From Coriolopsis trogii (taxonomy: Eukaryota; Basidiomycota; Agaricomycetes; Polyporales; Polyporaceae), in the NCBI GenBank assembly GCA_020543525.1, contig JAHYIO010000023.1, positions 2,108,001-2,172,000 on the forward strand: a stretch of DNA of 64,000 nucleotides, written 5' to 3'. The translations under genes were made by a program, and so were the position numbers. The notes under the pieces were generated by a model. That model was not told the origin of the DNA. It saw only the letters and a program-made list of their open reading frames with translations, and made no database searches. Below, piece after piece: positions 22,821-32,984 of this stretch; position 1 is the first letter of the stretch; the number at the start of each line of letters is the position of its first letter.

Positions 22821-25800
22821 GCACAAGCACAACGCACTCCGATCGAAGCGAGCTCTATACCGCGTCGACGACGTCATGAACCCAATACGCCCACTAGCCT
22901 CGTCCCTCTCCGCATCTGAACAACGAACACCCATCCCGGCACCTTCACCAGCTGCTTGCCTCCGCGACGCGCGCGCGCTCGCCTGGACGCATTCTCTGCA
23001 TCGTTCCCAAACTCTACCCGCTGCTCGCTGCTCGCTGCTCGCTGCCCGCGAGAGTCGTACCGCGCGCGCCAGGCGCCTGGCCATGGGCGGATGACATATT
23101 CGCCGGTGTCGCGCTGCAGGGTCCGATCGGATGCTTCACGCCGGACGTGGGCCGTGGGCCGTTTGCGCTGCCGAGACGCTCGCGAACTGGGAAGCCCTTC
23201 TGTCTAGGCGCCTGCACGCTCCAGGGCCCCGTGCGGTTCGCGTCCTTCGGGCGGTCGGCGGAGGGGCCGCAGAAGGTGCACGGGGAGGTATGGGAAGGAT
23301 GCACGCCTGATAGGACGGCTGGGTCTTGGAAGGGGATGCGCGACGGGGGGAGATTGCGGAGGCGGAGGCGTAGACACCGCTGATTTCCTACCATTCCTGG
23401 ATTCCGCTTCGTCTTCCTGGGCCTTGTCGCGGATTCGTATGCGTTTGTTGGACTGAACTCAACTTTGGTGTAACATATTGCCGCGGTATAACTTGCTCGT
23501 GCATATGATAACACTGCGCTTGATAGCTAGCTTGTGGTACGGTAGATGTATGAATCTCTGCGCTGTTCTTCTATACGGTTGGAACGATATGACGCCACTT
23601 CTCCTGCTCTTCGCCGCGTTCAGAGGTCGACGTCACCGCCCGCCAATGAACGTTCGCTGAGCTGCTGCGAACTTTCGGGCTCGGAGCCAGTCTGTATCCT
23701 GAGCCACAGACGTGGTCGCCATTCCTCGACCCGGGTTGCCATGAGAAGGAACTCAAAGCATGCGCAGACACATACCTGATAGCATGCAGGTGGCTCGGAC
23801 ACATCTGATGTTTGATGAGTCTATACCCAGTTGGGGCGCACGAATCCTAATACGCACAGACGCGGTCGCAGCGGGGAAGGAACATGGAGGAGGCCGAGAC
23901 GAGTGGCACTCACGAATCCAAGTTGCGACAATAGACATAGGCTTCCTCGGCCTCGCTCCCGCATGCTCTGATACAGTCAGTTGGTGACATCCGCATGTGC
24001 GTTCGTGGATGAACGTCACCCAAGTACGGGCGAGTCGTCATGCTACGACGCGCCCCCAGTCGCACAGCGACGCCGCCGGCCAGGAAGATCATGCACACAG
24101 TCAAATTCGCGCGGCGCCGTTGGGCGCGCGGAGTCCCCGGACCTATTGGGTGTCAGCGAACACCAGCCGCTCCGCGCACGGCTGACGACCCTGAGAATCC
24201 CCAGGCCTCCCCTCCCGTTCCTTCGCGAACGACGCTGTCTTCCGCTGTCAGGCCTTCAGGGTGTCAGTACCTAGTGGCCCGGACGCTGAGTGCTGAGCGC
24301 CGAGCTCCAGAGCCGCCAGCCGGAGGAAAGACTTCTGTCCGTGCGTGTGCGTCGTCCGGAGCTGGAAGCCCCAGGGGGGGCATCGCCGTGACCGGCCATG
24401 GGTTCGGAGAGAGAGGCTTCTGAGGTTGACAGAATTGATCCAGATGCATCAAATTCAGGGTCAACCCGGGGAGATAGGACATTCGTGGGGTCGTCCGAGT
24501 GGAGCAAGAGCGTGGTTTATCGACCTGAGCCTCGAGGGTTCGCCCAGATATCTGGATCGACGGATGCAGTGGAGAGGACAAGGTCGACGGGCGCCGCAGC
24601 GCCGTGCAGTATTTCCATTCCAAGCTTGAGGCCTCTGCGCATGCTTGAACGAATGATGGATGGATGTGTGGATATGTGTAGACGAACGAGAGCGGTACCG
24701 GATGTTTGGTAGCTCGCGCGGCCGAGAGGTTCTACGCGAAGCCTGGAAATGTGTGTTCGTGATGGGGATGCGGGCGGACGGCGCCATGGGCCCTCTCGAT
24801 GTGAAGGGCACGGAGACCGTTTGGCCGATGTCTGTGGGTTGAAGTAATGCGCCAAGAACGATAGGAGGGTGATTGACATATGACGGGGGCCTGAGAGAAC
24901 CACAACGAGCTCGAGATCGACCGCTTGTGTGGTTCTGGACTTGTGCGTCAGAGTGGGCACCGGCTTCACCGAGCTCCGTCGCGCGCGATGAGTTGACACC
25001 TGTAGTAGGCGTGATGGTAGGTTTAATCGTGAACCTTGATCCTGTTAGCATGTTAGCATACCATTGACGAATCAATATTAATATGGACCCACGGCGCAGC
25101 ATCAAAGATAGCTGTCAGCGAACCAAGGGATGGTAGACTTTTGGTGGGAGGCGACGTCAACAGCTGAATGAATATGAAGTACATATTTGGGACCCATGAC
25201 TGGCGGCCCTGGGTTTTCCGTGACTCGCACTGCCCCGCCGACTGAGGTAACATACCGACACATGCCAATGTTGGATCAGAGCGGACGAGAGCAGTCGAGG
25301 CACGGTTTCGGGGCTCATGATGAGCGGCTTGTTCGCAGACACGTTGGACTATCATGATATGTGCATGGCCAATGCTTACCAGATGAGTGAAGCAATGAAG
25401 ACGACGGTCAGAGACTGCAGGACTCGATGGCATGCTATCAGGTTCGGTTCAGATTGGGACTGGGCCGGGGCGATCCGAACCGATCAGTTCGGCTCTGATG
25501 AGGCTACGCCAGTGCCGCGCCCTGGGTTGACCCACGACGTCCACCCCGCCCATCTCCAGTCGATGTCGATGTCGTGCGTGACTAGTCGAGCGAGCCATTG
25601 CCACACAACAGCGCTCGACATATCATCCCATCTCGCTCTCCCATCATCCCAGACTCGCGCGACAAATTCAGCACAGCCCGCCGTCCGATGTACTCGTCGC
25701 TAGCAGCCTCGAGGTCAACATCGACGCCAAGAATATCTCCCGAGATTACAGCTCGAGTCATCCAAGTCTTCCATCGCGCTCTGCGCATGACTCGACGTTC

Positions 25801-26383
25801 TCTGCCGTGTTCTATCATCCCTCATCTTCCAGATGCTGTGTGCGGTATGTGTCTCATTGTTTGCCGTCCCTCTTGTTCATGTTTCCGGTCTCGTCGATGC
25901 ACTGCTTCCTCTCCACAACCCTCTTCTCCCGTCATCCGGGAACTCTCCAACTGCGAACTCACGCCGCATACCAACCAATTAGTTTTATTACTGACCACCG
26001 CATTGACTTATGTAACAGTCTCATGAAACACAGTCACCAAATGCTGCGCGCCCACAGTTGCTCTTTTCAGCACGCACTCACCATCAAGGGTTTTCCGTCC
26101 ATCCACCTCGCTTAGCCAATCCTCGCACAGCGTCCGGTCCATTCCTGCGATGTCTCCCTGTCCATGGCCGTCGCGGCGTCACCGTCCACCGCATTGCGGC
26201 ATTGCGGAAACATGACAGGCCGCCGCCCCCTGTTGTCTTGTCGACTAGTCATCTCTGTCCGGATTTTCAGGTACCGGTCTGCAGAACGAACGGCAGGCGT
26301 ACCGAGTCACACCACGTCATCCCAAACAGCCGCATTCGCACAGCGTATCGTTATGTCCGGTGCAGCGTCTTGGCGGGGCGCCC
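22821..26383. other. Long gene-poor region, 3.6 kb
   Basis: Between VFF genes 2 and 3. A plus-strand open frame through 23092-23383 (GPFALPRRSRTGKPFCLGAC) has no recognised relative and no clear start. Other frames look like chance. No transposase, reverse transcriptase or tRNA pattern was seen. Confidence 0.35.
23021..23046 (+). repeat. 7-bp microsatellite
   Basis: CTGCTCG repeated about 3.5 times in tandem, in an otherwise unique GC-rich stretch. Confidence 0.6.
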
Positions 26384-26390
26384 TATAAAG
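26384..26390 (+). promoter_or_regulatory. TATA box of VFF gene 3
   Basis: TATAAAG in GGCGCCCTATAAAGCACG, 139 nt upstream of the ATG at 26529-26531. One upstream ATG (26410) lies in the leader, out of frame with the micropeptide. Confidence 0.55.
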
Positions 26391-26528
26391 CACGTCCTCT
26401 ACTTCGCCGTATGTCCTCACTTCACCAATCCCGCAGTCCATCCCCCTCAACGCCTGCTTCTCTCGTCGACGACTTTACACACGTCTACAACACTCGGTCA
26501 CTCTCCATCTCGACCATCTCACGCAGCC

Positions 26529-26648
26529 ATGTTCTCCACCTCGTCTGCCCCAGTCTCTGCCTCTTCCTCAGGGTCGAAGCCGTCTGGCTCTTCCTCCCAA
26601 ACCACCATCAAGGCGGCCGCGTCCTCACACGGTGCCGTCTTCTTCTGA
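26529..26648 (+). CDS. VFF-tail micropeptide gene 3 (39 aa)
   Basis: Third member: ATG at 26529, TGA at 26646-26648. C-terminal 14 residues TIKAAASSHGAVFF align without gaps with the other two. The N-terminal two-thirds is extremely Ser-rich (MFSTSSAPVSASSSGSKPSG). The frame is open for a further ~150 codons upstream of this ATG, but that extension looks non-coding and the TATA box lies inside it, so the short start is preferred. The downstream TGAGCAC also occurs after gene 2. Function unknown. Confidence 0.6.
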   Translation: MFSTSSAPVSASSSGSKPSGSSSQTTIKAAASSHGAVFF

Positions 26649-27689
26649 GCACCGTCACCGCAGCACACTCCATACTACCCAAGGGGCATCCGACTGCTAC
26701 GTTTGCCCCCCTTCTTGACCAACTACTCTACTCCCGGTTGCAGTCCACCTCATCCCATTGCGGCCTCAGCGGCCAGTAATCTCTATGCATATGACATCCG
26801 TCGCCTAATGCATCTTGCACCTTCCCGCTCCCGCTATCATTCTCCGCGTCCCCGCCGCGACGCCCTCGCGTTTCACTCATCCATTCTTGCCAATCACGGG
26901 GAGCGGCCGCCTTCGTCCGGCCGCTTCTGTTCTTCGACCGCTCAACTGTCCCCGTCAACATTCCAATCAAGGACGTCAGGGGGGCACCTCCATCTTCCTC
27001 ACACGCCCGCGGTACCTCGGGGGCTGTGTCGCCCTTTGTTCCCTTCGTATTCACCATCCGCCGGTGTAGAATGTGGCAGCTGTCACTAGTCCCCATTCGA
27101 AGACGAACCCAGGTCCCAGTCCAGCGTCAGGCGTGAACGCACCGAGACACGCGCTCACAGGATATCCGCAGAGACACGTCCGCCGCGACTCATGTGGTGC
27201 ACTGTCCTGCGGAGATTGTGCAGGGATATGGTTCATCGCTCCACGACGGAGGGGGGTATCAGGCGCAGACGACAGGACTCGCTTTGCGCTCCGCGGTCAT
27301 CAGTGTCCCCAGCCATGGCTGGGCGTCTGCGCCGCAGATCGCTGGCCCATGTTTGCCTCCTTGCTTCGAAACCCCCTCACTCCCACTCGTCCCCTCTCTT
27401 GCCTCTGCCCTCATGTCAAGGTCTATGTATAACTTATCGTTGCTAGCTAACACTGTGCTCTCGGTCGGACTTCTTGGATCCCATCAAAGACTGTACATAC
27501 TGCATCCTCATTCTGGCCCCTACCTCTCATGCCTCGAGTCCCGGATAGTGTATTCCGTAGAGTCGCTATTGTCGTCTTGTATCCTTCGCAACCATCGTCT
27601 CCTATTGTCCCCCACTACCTTTCACACATGTCCCGTTTCCACCTATGCTCTTCACGTACGTCGCAGTTCAGGGTCCATACGCCACGTAA
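26649..27689. other. Intergenic region without recognisable gene
   Basis: About 1 kb downstream of VFF gene 3. A long plus-strand frame (27194-27967) is present but its residues show no domain or family resemblance. Nothing else seen. Confidence 0.35.
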
Positions 27690-28156
27690 TCGCCATAAGG
27701 TCCTTTGTCTCGCATAGTCGCAATCGTAATTTCTTCATCTCGTATAGACTCGTACCCGCATGCGCTGCGCTCCAATCTCAGCTTTTGCACATCGGTGACA
27801 CGATCGTCTGCGTATATCGTGCGCAACCAGTACTTACGTCCCCGCGCGCGATCATGGGTATCCGGATGACCAAGGCGCATCATGGTCCTCATCATCCCGA
27901 GCTTCCTGGGCGTCGGAATACAAGGACGGCCATAATGAGCGAGCGTCCGAATGTCTTCGCCGGTTGATGGCCCGGAGACGGTGTGCGGTTCGGAGGCTGT
28001 TGTCTCCTCCGAGTGCTGCGTGTGTAGTACGAGAGATTCGGCGTGTCCTTTGGAGATGGGGGTTTGGCTGCACCCGGGAACGTTCCTGACTGATGGCAGT
28101 AAGTGTCGTACGCTATACCATGACGCAGACGCTTGGTCGCTACTCGGGAGTATCAA
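27668..28156 (-). pseudogene. Possible 3' remnant of an unidentified gene
   Basis: An open minus-strand frame whose middle part (HTQHSEETTASEPHTVSGPS then TGEDIRTLAHYG) has the acidic, Ser/Thr-rich look of a real protein tail. No upstream exons were found before the F-box copy A stop, and the matching region near 35.5 kb does not keep the frame. I infer a decayed fragment caught in the duplication; the identity is unknown. Confidence 0.25.
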
Positions 28157-28428
28157 CTCCTGCAGTTGCGAGCGTGCTGATGACTAAGACTTTTCGTGTT
28201 CATAAACGGGTAACGACGAACAAGAGGGCTTCCAGGGCTGGTGAGTCAAAGTATTCCTACTTGCCCAATTCTGCTCGTCGAGTCGATCTCGACGGCAAGT
28301 TACACAATCACCTCCACATCGACAGTAGTTGTTCAAATATGAGTACACAGTAAGCATTCAGGCTGCGAACCTGCTGTACAAAGAAGACCTATACGCGCAT
28401 CCCCGGGAACGACCTGAGGATGCATGCC
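27690..28428. repeat. Duplicated flank downstream of F-box copy A
   Basis: Diverged duplicate of 35440-35837. Shared landmarks in the same order: TTTGTCTCGCA near the start, AGTCGCAAT, GGGAACGTTCCTGAC, TGACGCAGACG, TTCAGGCTGCGA and GCATGC(C/A)TCATAGCGAAAAC at the F-box stop codon. Both segments sit just downstream of an F-box gene, so the duplicated unit included 3' flanking DNA. Confidence 0.6.
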
Positions 28429-30167
28429 TCATAGCGAAAACAATATGGGGTTCCCAATACACTTTGGTGGGTGGCGTGGGTCGTACATGAAAACGTCTCG
28501 CACGCAGCGAGGACCGCCTTCCTCGCCGTGAACGACGCGATATGCATCCCACGTCGAACCGAAGCCTGGCAGGAACACCCAAACAGCCTGCAGCGACTGA
28601 CCAAGAAGGCGAACAAAGGTCTCCACCGCCTCCTGTATGGTCGTCGACATGAACACACCGACTTTCTCGATATCAAATACGAAGCGGAACCCGTTGTCCC
28701 ACGGCGGGGGACTGTTTGGGAAGTCGAAGTGGAACCGGAGCGTACGCAAGTGGACAAGCGGTCGAAGTGCGCATGCTATCGTTTCCTGGGCATGGCAAGC
28801 GTCAGCGTTTTTCCGAGTCTGTGTTCTGAAGTGAGACAGTGCGTACCACTGGAACGTCGACTTCGTGATTGGCCCTGTAGCGATGGATCTGTAGGACTGA
28901 TAGACGAGGGAAGGAAGACGCGATGTAATCGAAGAGTTCACAGTCCCCGGAGTCCGCGCGATACTCCAGCTCGAGGTACTCGAGATCTGGTGTGAGCACT
29001 CGCTTGATGATGCCCAACACATCGTAAGAGGACAAGAGACGATATCGGTCGCAAGGCATGATTGGATAATGGTTCCACATGCTTTGACAGTAGTGGGGCC
29101 AGTGGCGCAGCGAGAGATGCCGCAGTGTACGGGGTAAGTGATCGTATATTTTGTCGGCTGGATGCGGATGGGATAGGACCAAGTCCTCGAGTTCGAGTAA
29201 AGGCCACTCGCCGTCAATGCTTGTGGGCCAGATGGTAAGCCGACCGCCTTCCACGAGTGCGAGCCTGAGGTCAAGAACGCGGAGCTTCGGCATGTGCGCG
29301 AGAACACGTATTAGAGGAATGGCAGGAGCGACCGAATACAGTCCGCGAAGCTTCAGCTCTCGTAGGACCGGCCATTGTATGCGGGAGATGGTGTGTAATG
29401 GAGCCGATTCGGACGGGAGGATGATAGATTCGAGTGAGTTGCTGGCATTCTCCACATAGGCAGATAGCGCAACTGTCTCTGAGGTGTACTGCAGGGGAGG
29501 TGGACGTTTGTCCGATAAGTGGTAGTGGAATGATTTCAGGGAAGCAAGCGACTGAGAAACCGTCGGTGTCTGTGGTTCGCCAGGACAGAAGATCATGCCG
29601 ATAAGAGAGACGTGAAGCACTTGCGGTATAGATAGAAGGTTTTGTAATGCGTTCCAAGGAAGACCATGGTCGTAACCGAGGCTGATCTCCACTGTCAGAG
29701 ACCTCAGACGAGGCATCTGCAGTAAGGTATCCCTAAGGGAGGGCGCGCTGAATACGCCACAGATGCGTGGATCATCCGTAAATCGCATTGAAATGTACGT
29801 GAAGCTCTTGCCCTTGTCTTGGTAAGAGTCGGGACAGTAGTCTAGCAGTGTTAGCTTCCTGGATGGTTCGGTGTCAGCTGGGTTGTCGAGATCGACCAGA
29901 CACTCACTTGACATAGGGGAACGTGCACGTCAGCAATGGTATGACCGGTTCGCGTATTTTTGCGACATGTTCCGCGTAGATCATAGGGAGGCAGAACGCT
30001 CGCATATATCGACATGTGTCGGAGAGATAGCGCAAACTTCTCGGAGGTGCACCCATCTCCTCGACAATATGCAACAGTACATCTTCACCGAGATGCAATC
30101 TAAGCAGCATGCAGCTTCACAACACACAGTCATAGAAATGAAGCACCTACAACGTGAGGCTCGACAT
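28429..30167 (-). CDS. F-box/LRR protein, tandem copy A
   Basis: First of four tandem paralogues. Four exons are inferred: a 17-nt micro-exon (ATG at 30167, MSSLT), an F-box exon (LHLGEDVLLHIVEEMG then RYLSDTCRYMRAFCLPMIYA), a long leucine-rich exon (PRLRSLTVEISLGYDHGLPW, LHTISRIQWPVLRELKLRG, HLSLRHWPHYCQSMW) and a C-terminal exon (LRFHFDFPN and DPRHPPK). The third intron is 61 nt and brings VPV next to ETIACALRPL, removing the stop that ends the unspliced frame. Likely an SCF substrate-recognition subunit (family inference); target unknown. No disabling change was noticed. The 3' flank is duplicated at copy D. Confidence 0.8.
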
Positions 30168-30385
30168 GAGTGCAGTGGGTTGGAGATTCCTGGCAGTGTA
30201 GTACGACCGGGGGAAATGCAGTCAACACAATTATGTAAGCACGCTTTCGTCAACCATGTCGAATGGCTTTCGGTCTGTATATGTGAGGTACGCGTAGTCG
30301 TTGTTCCGACTTCGGCTGCGGAGTAGTATCATGGCGCCACGACGACTTGGATACATGATAAGTCATACAACTAAGGGTGCATGCG

Positions 30386-32137
30386 TCACCGCGAAAACAA
30401 TACAGGGTTCCCAATGTACTTCGGTGGGTGGCGTGGGTCATACATGTAAACGTCTCGTACCCCGCGAGGGCCGCCTTCCTCTGTACGAACGACACGGTAC
30501 GCACACCACGTCGGACCGAAACCTGGCAGGAACACCCAAACAGCCTGCAGCGACTGGCCGAGAAGACGAACAAAGGTCTCCACTGCCTCCTGTATGGTCG
30601 TCGACATGAACACACCAACTTTCTCGCGATCGAATACGAAGCGAAACCAGTTGTCCCAAGGCGGGGAGTAATCTGGGAAGTCGAAGTAAAATCGAAGCGT
30701 ATGCAGATGGATAAGGGGCTGGAGTGCGAATGCTATCGTCTTCTGGGTATAAACGTCAGCACTTTCCAAGTTAAGGTCTGAAGAATTAAAGAGCACAAAA
30801 CGTACCACAGGAACATAGGTGTCATGTGCGGCCCTATGGCGATGGATCTGTAGTAGGGATAGACGAGGGAACGCCGACGCGATGTAGTCAAAGAGTTCAT
30901 GATCTCCAGAGTCTGCACGATACTCTAGCTCGAAGTGTTCGAGATCCGGTGTGCGCACTCGCTTGATGATGCCCAACACATCGTAAGAGGACAAGAGACG
31001 ATATTGGTCGCAAGGCATGATCGGATGATAGTTCCACATGCTGCGACAGTAGTGGGGCCAGTGGCGCAGCGAGAGATGTCGGAGTGTATGGGGTAAGTGA
31101 TCATATATTTTGTCGCCTGGATGTGGATGGGATATGACCAGCTCCTCGAGTTTGGGCAAGGGCCACACACCATCATGGTTTGTGGGCCAGATTGTCAGCT
31201 GACCGCTTTCCGTGAGTGCGAGCCTGAGGTCCAGAATGCGGAGCTTGGGCATGTGAGTGAGAACGAGCACGAGAGGGATGGCAGGATTAATCGAGTAGCG
31301 TCCGCGAAGCTTCAGCTCTCGTAGGACCGGCCATTGTACGCGGGAGATGGTGTGTAATGGAGCCGATTCCGATGGGAGGATGATGGATTCGAGTAATTTA
31401 CTGGCACTCTCTACGTAGGCAGATAGCGCAGCTGTCTCCGAGGTGTACTGCAGGGGAGGTGGACGTTTGTCGGACAGATGGTAGTGGAACTTCTGGAGGG
31501 AAGCAAGCGGGTGAGAAACAGTCGGTGTCTGTGGTTCGCCGGGACAGAAGATCATGCCAATAAGAGAGACATGGAGCACTTGAGGGATAGATAGAATATT
31601 TTGCAACGCGTCCCAAGGAAGACCGTGGTCATAACCGAGGCTGATCTTGACCGTCAGAGACCTCAGACGAGACATCTGCAGTAATGCATCCCGAAGGGAG
31701 GGCGCGCTGAATACGCCACAAGTGCGTGGATCATTCGTGTATTGCATGGAAATGTACGTGAAGCTCTTGCCCTTGTCTTGATAAGAATCGGGGCAATAAT
31801 CCAGCAGTGTTAGCTTCCTAGAATGGATCTGTATCAGCGGCCTGGCAGACAATCGAACAAGACACTCACTTGACATAGGGGAACGCGCACGTCAGCATCG
31901 GTAGGACCGGATCGTGCATAGTTGCAACATGTTCCGCGTAGATTAGAGGTAGGCAGAATGCTCGCATATATCGACACGTGTAGGAGAGATAGCGCAAGTT
32001 TGGCCGTGCGCCCATCTCCTCGACAACATGCAGCAGTATATCTTCGCCGAGCTGCAAGCTGAATAGTATGTATCAGATTGTCAGATTGTACGGTACTAAG
32101 AATGGAGAGAAAAAGCCTACAACGTGAGGCCCGACAT
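30386..32137 (-). CDS. F-box/LRR protein, tandem copy B
   Basis: Same structure as copy A. The 17-nt first exon begins at 32137 (MSGLT), joined across an intron to LQLGEDILLHVVEEMG, the F-box-like start, then RYLSYTCRYMRAFCLPLIYA. The leucine-rich exon contains SLTVKISLGYDHGLPWDALQ and RELKLRGRYSINPAIP. The third intron (63 nt, GTACG..CAG) happens to be in frame and without stop, so the gene reads as one long frame to the stop at 30386. By analogy with copies A and C the intron is real, joining VPV to KTIAFALQPL. It lies 218 bp upstream of the copy A start. No disabling change seen. Confidence 0.8.
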
Positions 32138-32984
32138 GAACGTAGTCCACAAGAAAAGTCTGATCATAGTACAACTACAACACAATTATGTAAGTTTACT
32201 TTCGCATGGCTTTGTGGCCCACTGCCGCTGTTGGCAGAGCCATCCCAGTCGGCGAAGTTCAATCCATCAACTTTGTCGCAGGTATGCAAATGAGAGAGTG
32301 CACGAGAGAGAGTGTGTGCACAAGTGAGAAAGAGAGCGCGAGCGTAAGGAGACTTGTGATTAACAACGAATGCGATGAGTACTATGGAATATGCACCACT
32401 GAGAGTGATGGGGGCGAGGGAGGAAACGAGAGCAAAGGAGAGAGGTTGCGATAGCGGAAAGTCTCACCTATGGCTTCACTGTCCTCGCCGTCTTCGCTAC
32501 CCCTGCCGTCCTCGCTACCCCTACCTTCCTCGCTATCCCCGCCTACCTAACTATCCTCGCCGTCCTGACAGTGCTCGTGTGCCGTGCCTTCCTCAAACTC
32601 CTGGCCTTCCCTTCCTCGGGTGAAACCTTTGGGGACATTGCTTCTTAGCCGTAGCAATTCGAGAGAAGAATAGATACAGCAGGAAGCGCAGAGAACGAGA
32701 TAGAGAGAGTAGAGAAGGAGAGAAAGAAGAGCAGGCACGGCTTGAACGTTTGAACGGTAAATAAGTGCACAGATAGGGTGACGTCATACTTGCTGTACAT
32801 GCGCAGGCGCCCGCCTACATATGTCCCTCAAAGGCCCTTATCGAAAACATCGACCACGACCCTCTTATGTATGTAGTTGATTCCTGGCTCTGCTAGAAGC
32901 ACGTCCAAAGCACGTCAGCATAGTCGATAGAATACTATCATTGCTGTGTGAATAGTTCTGCGCTACTATATGCCTAGATCCACT
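32138..32984. other. Spacer between F-box copies B and C
   Basis: Contains a GA-rich tract at about 32290-32340, a TC-rich 18-bp tandem repeat at 32494-32565 and an AG-rich stretch near 32670-32740. No gene recognised. Confidence 0.45.
32494..32565 (+). repeat. 18-bp tandem repeat, four units
   Basis: Four adjacent 18-bp units of the form TCGCTACCCCTGCCGTCC, starting at 32494, 32512, 32530 and 32548. The third and fourth units carry several substitutions. It lies in the spacer and the frame through it (RYPxxPRYP) does not look genic. Confidence 0.75.

Noticed and set aside
16127..26648. VFF peptides as mating pheromone precursors
   Set aside because: They have a similar length and Ser-rich N-termini, but no C-terminal CaaX cysteine, and no STE3-type receptor gene is present in the window.
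27194..27967. 257-codon plus-strand frame downstream of VFF gene 3
   Set aside because: Low-complexity His/Ser/Leu-rich sequence without any domain; it overlaps the duplicated F-box flank.
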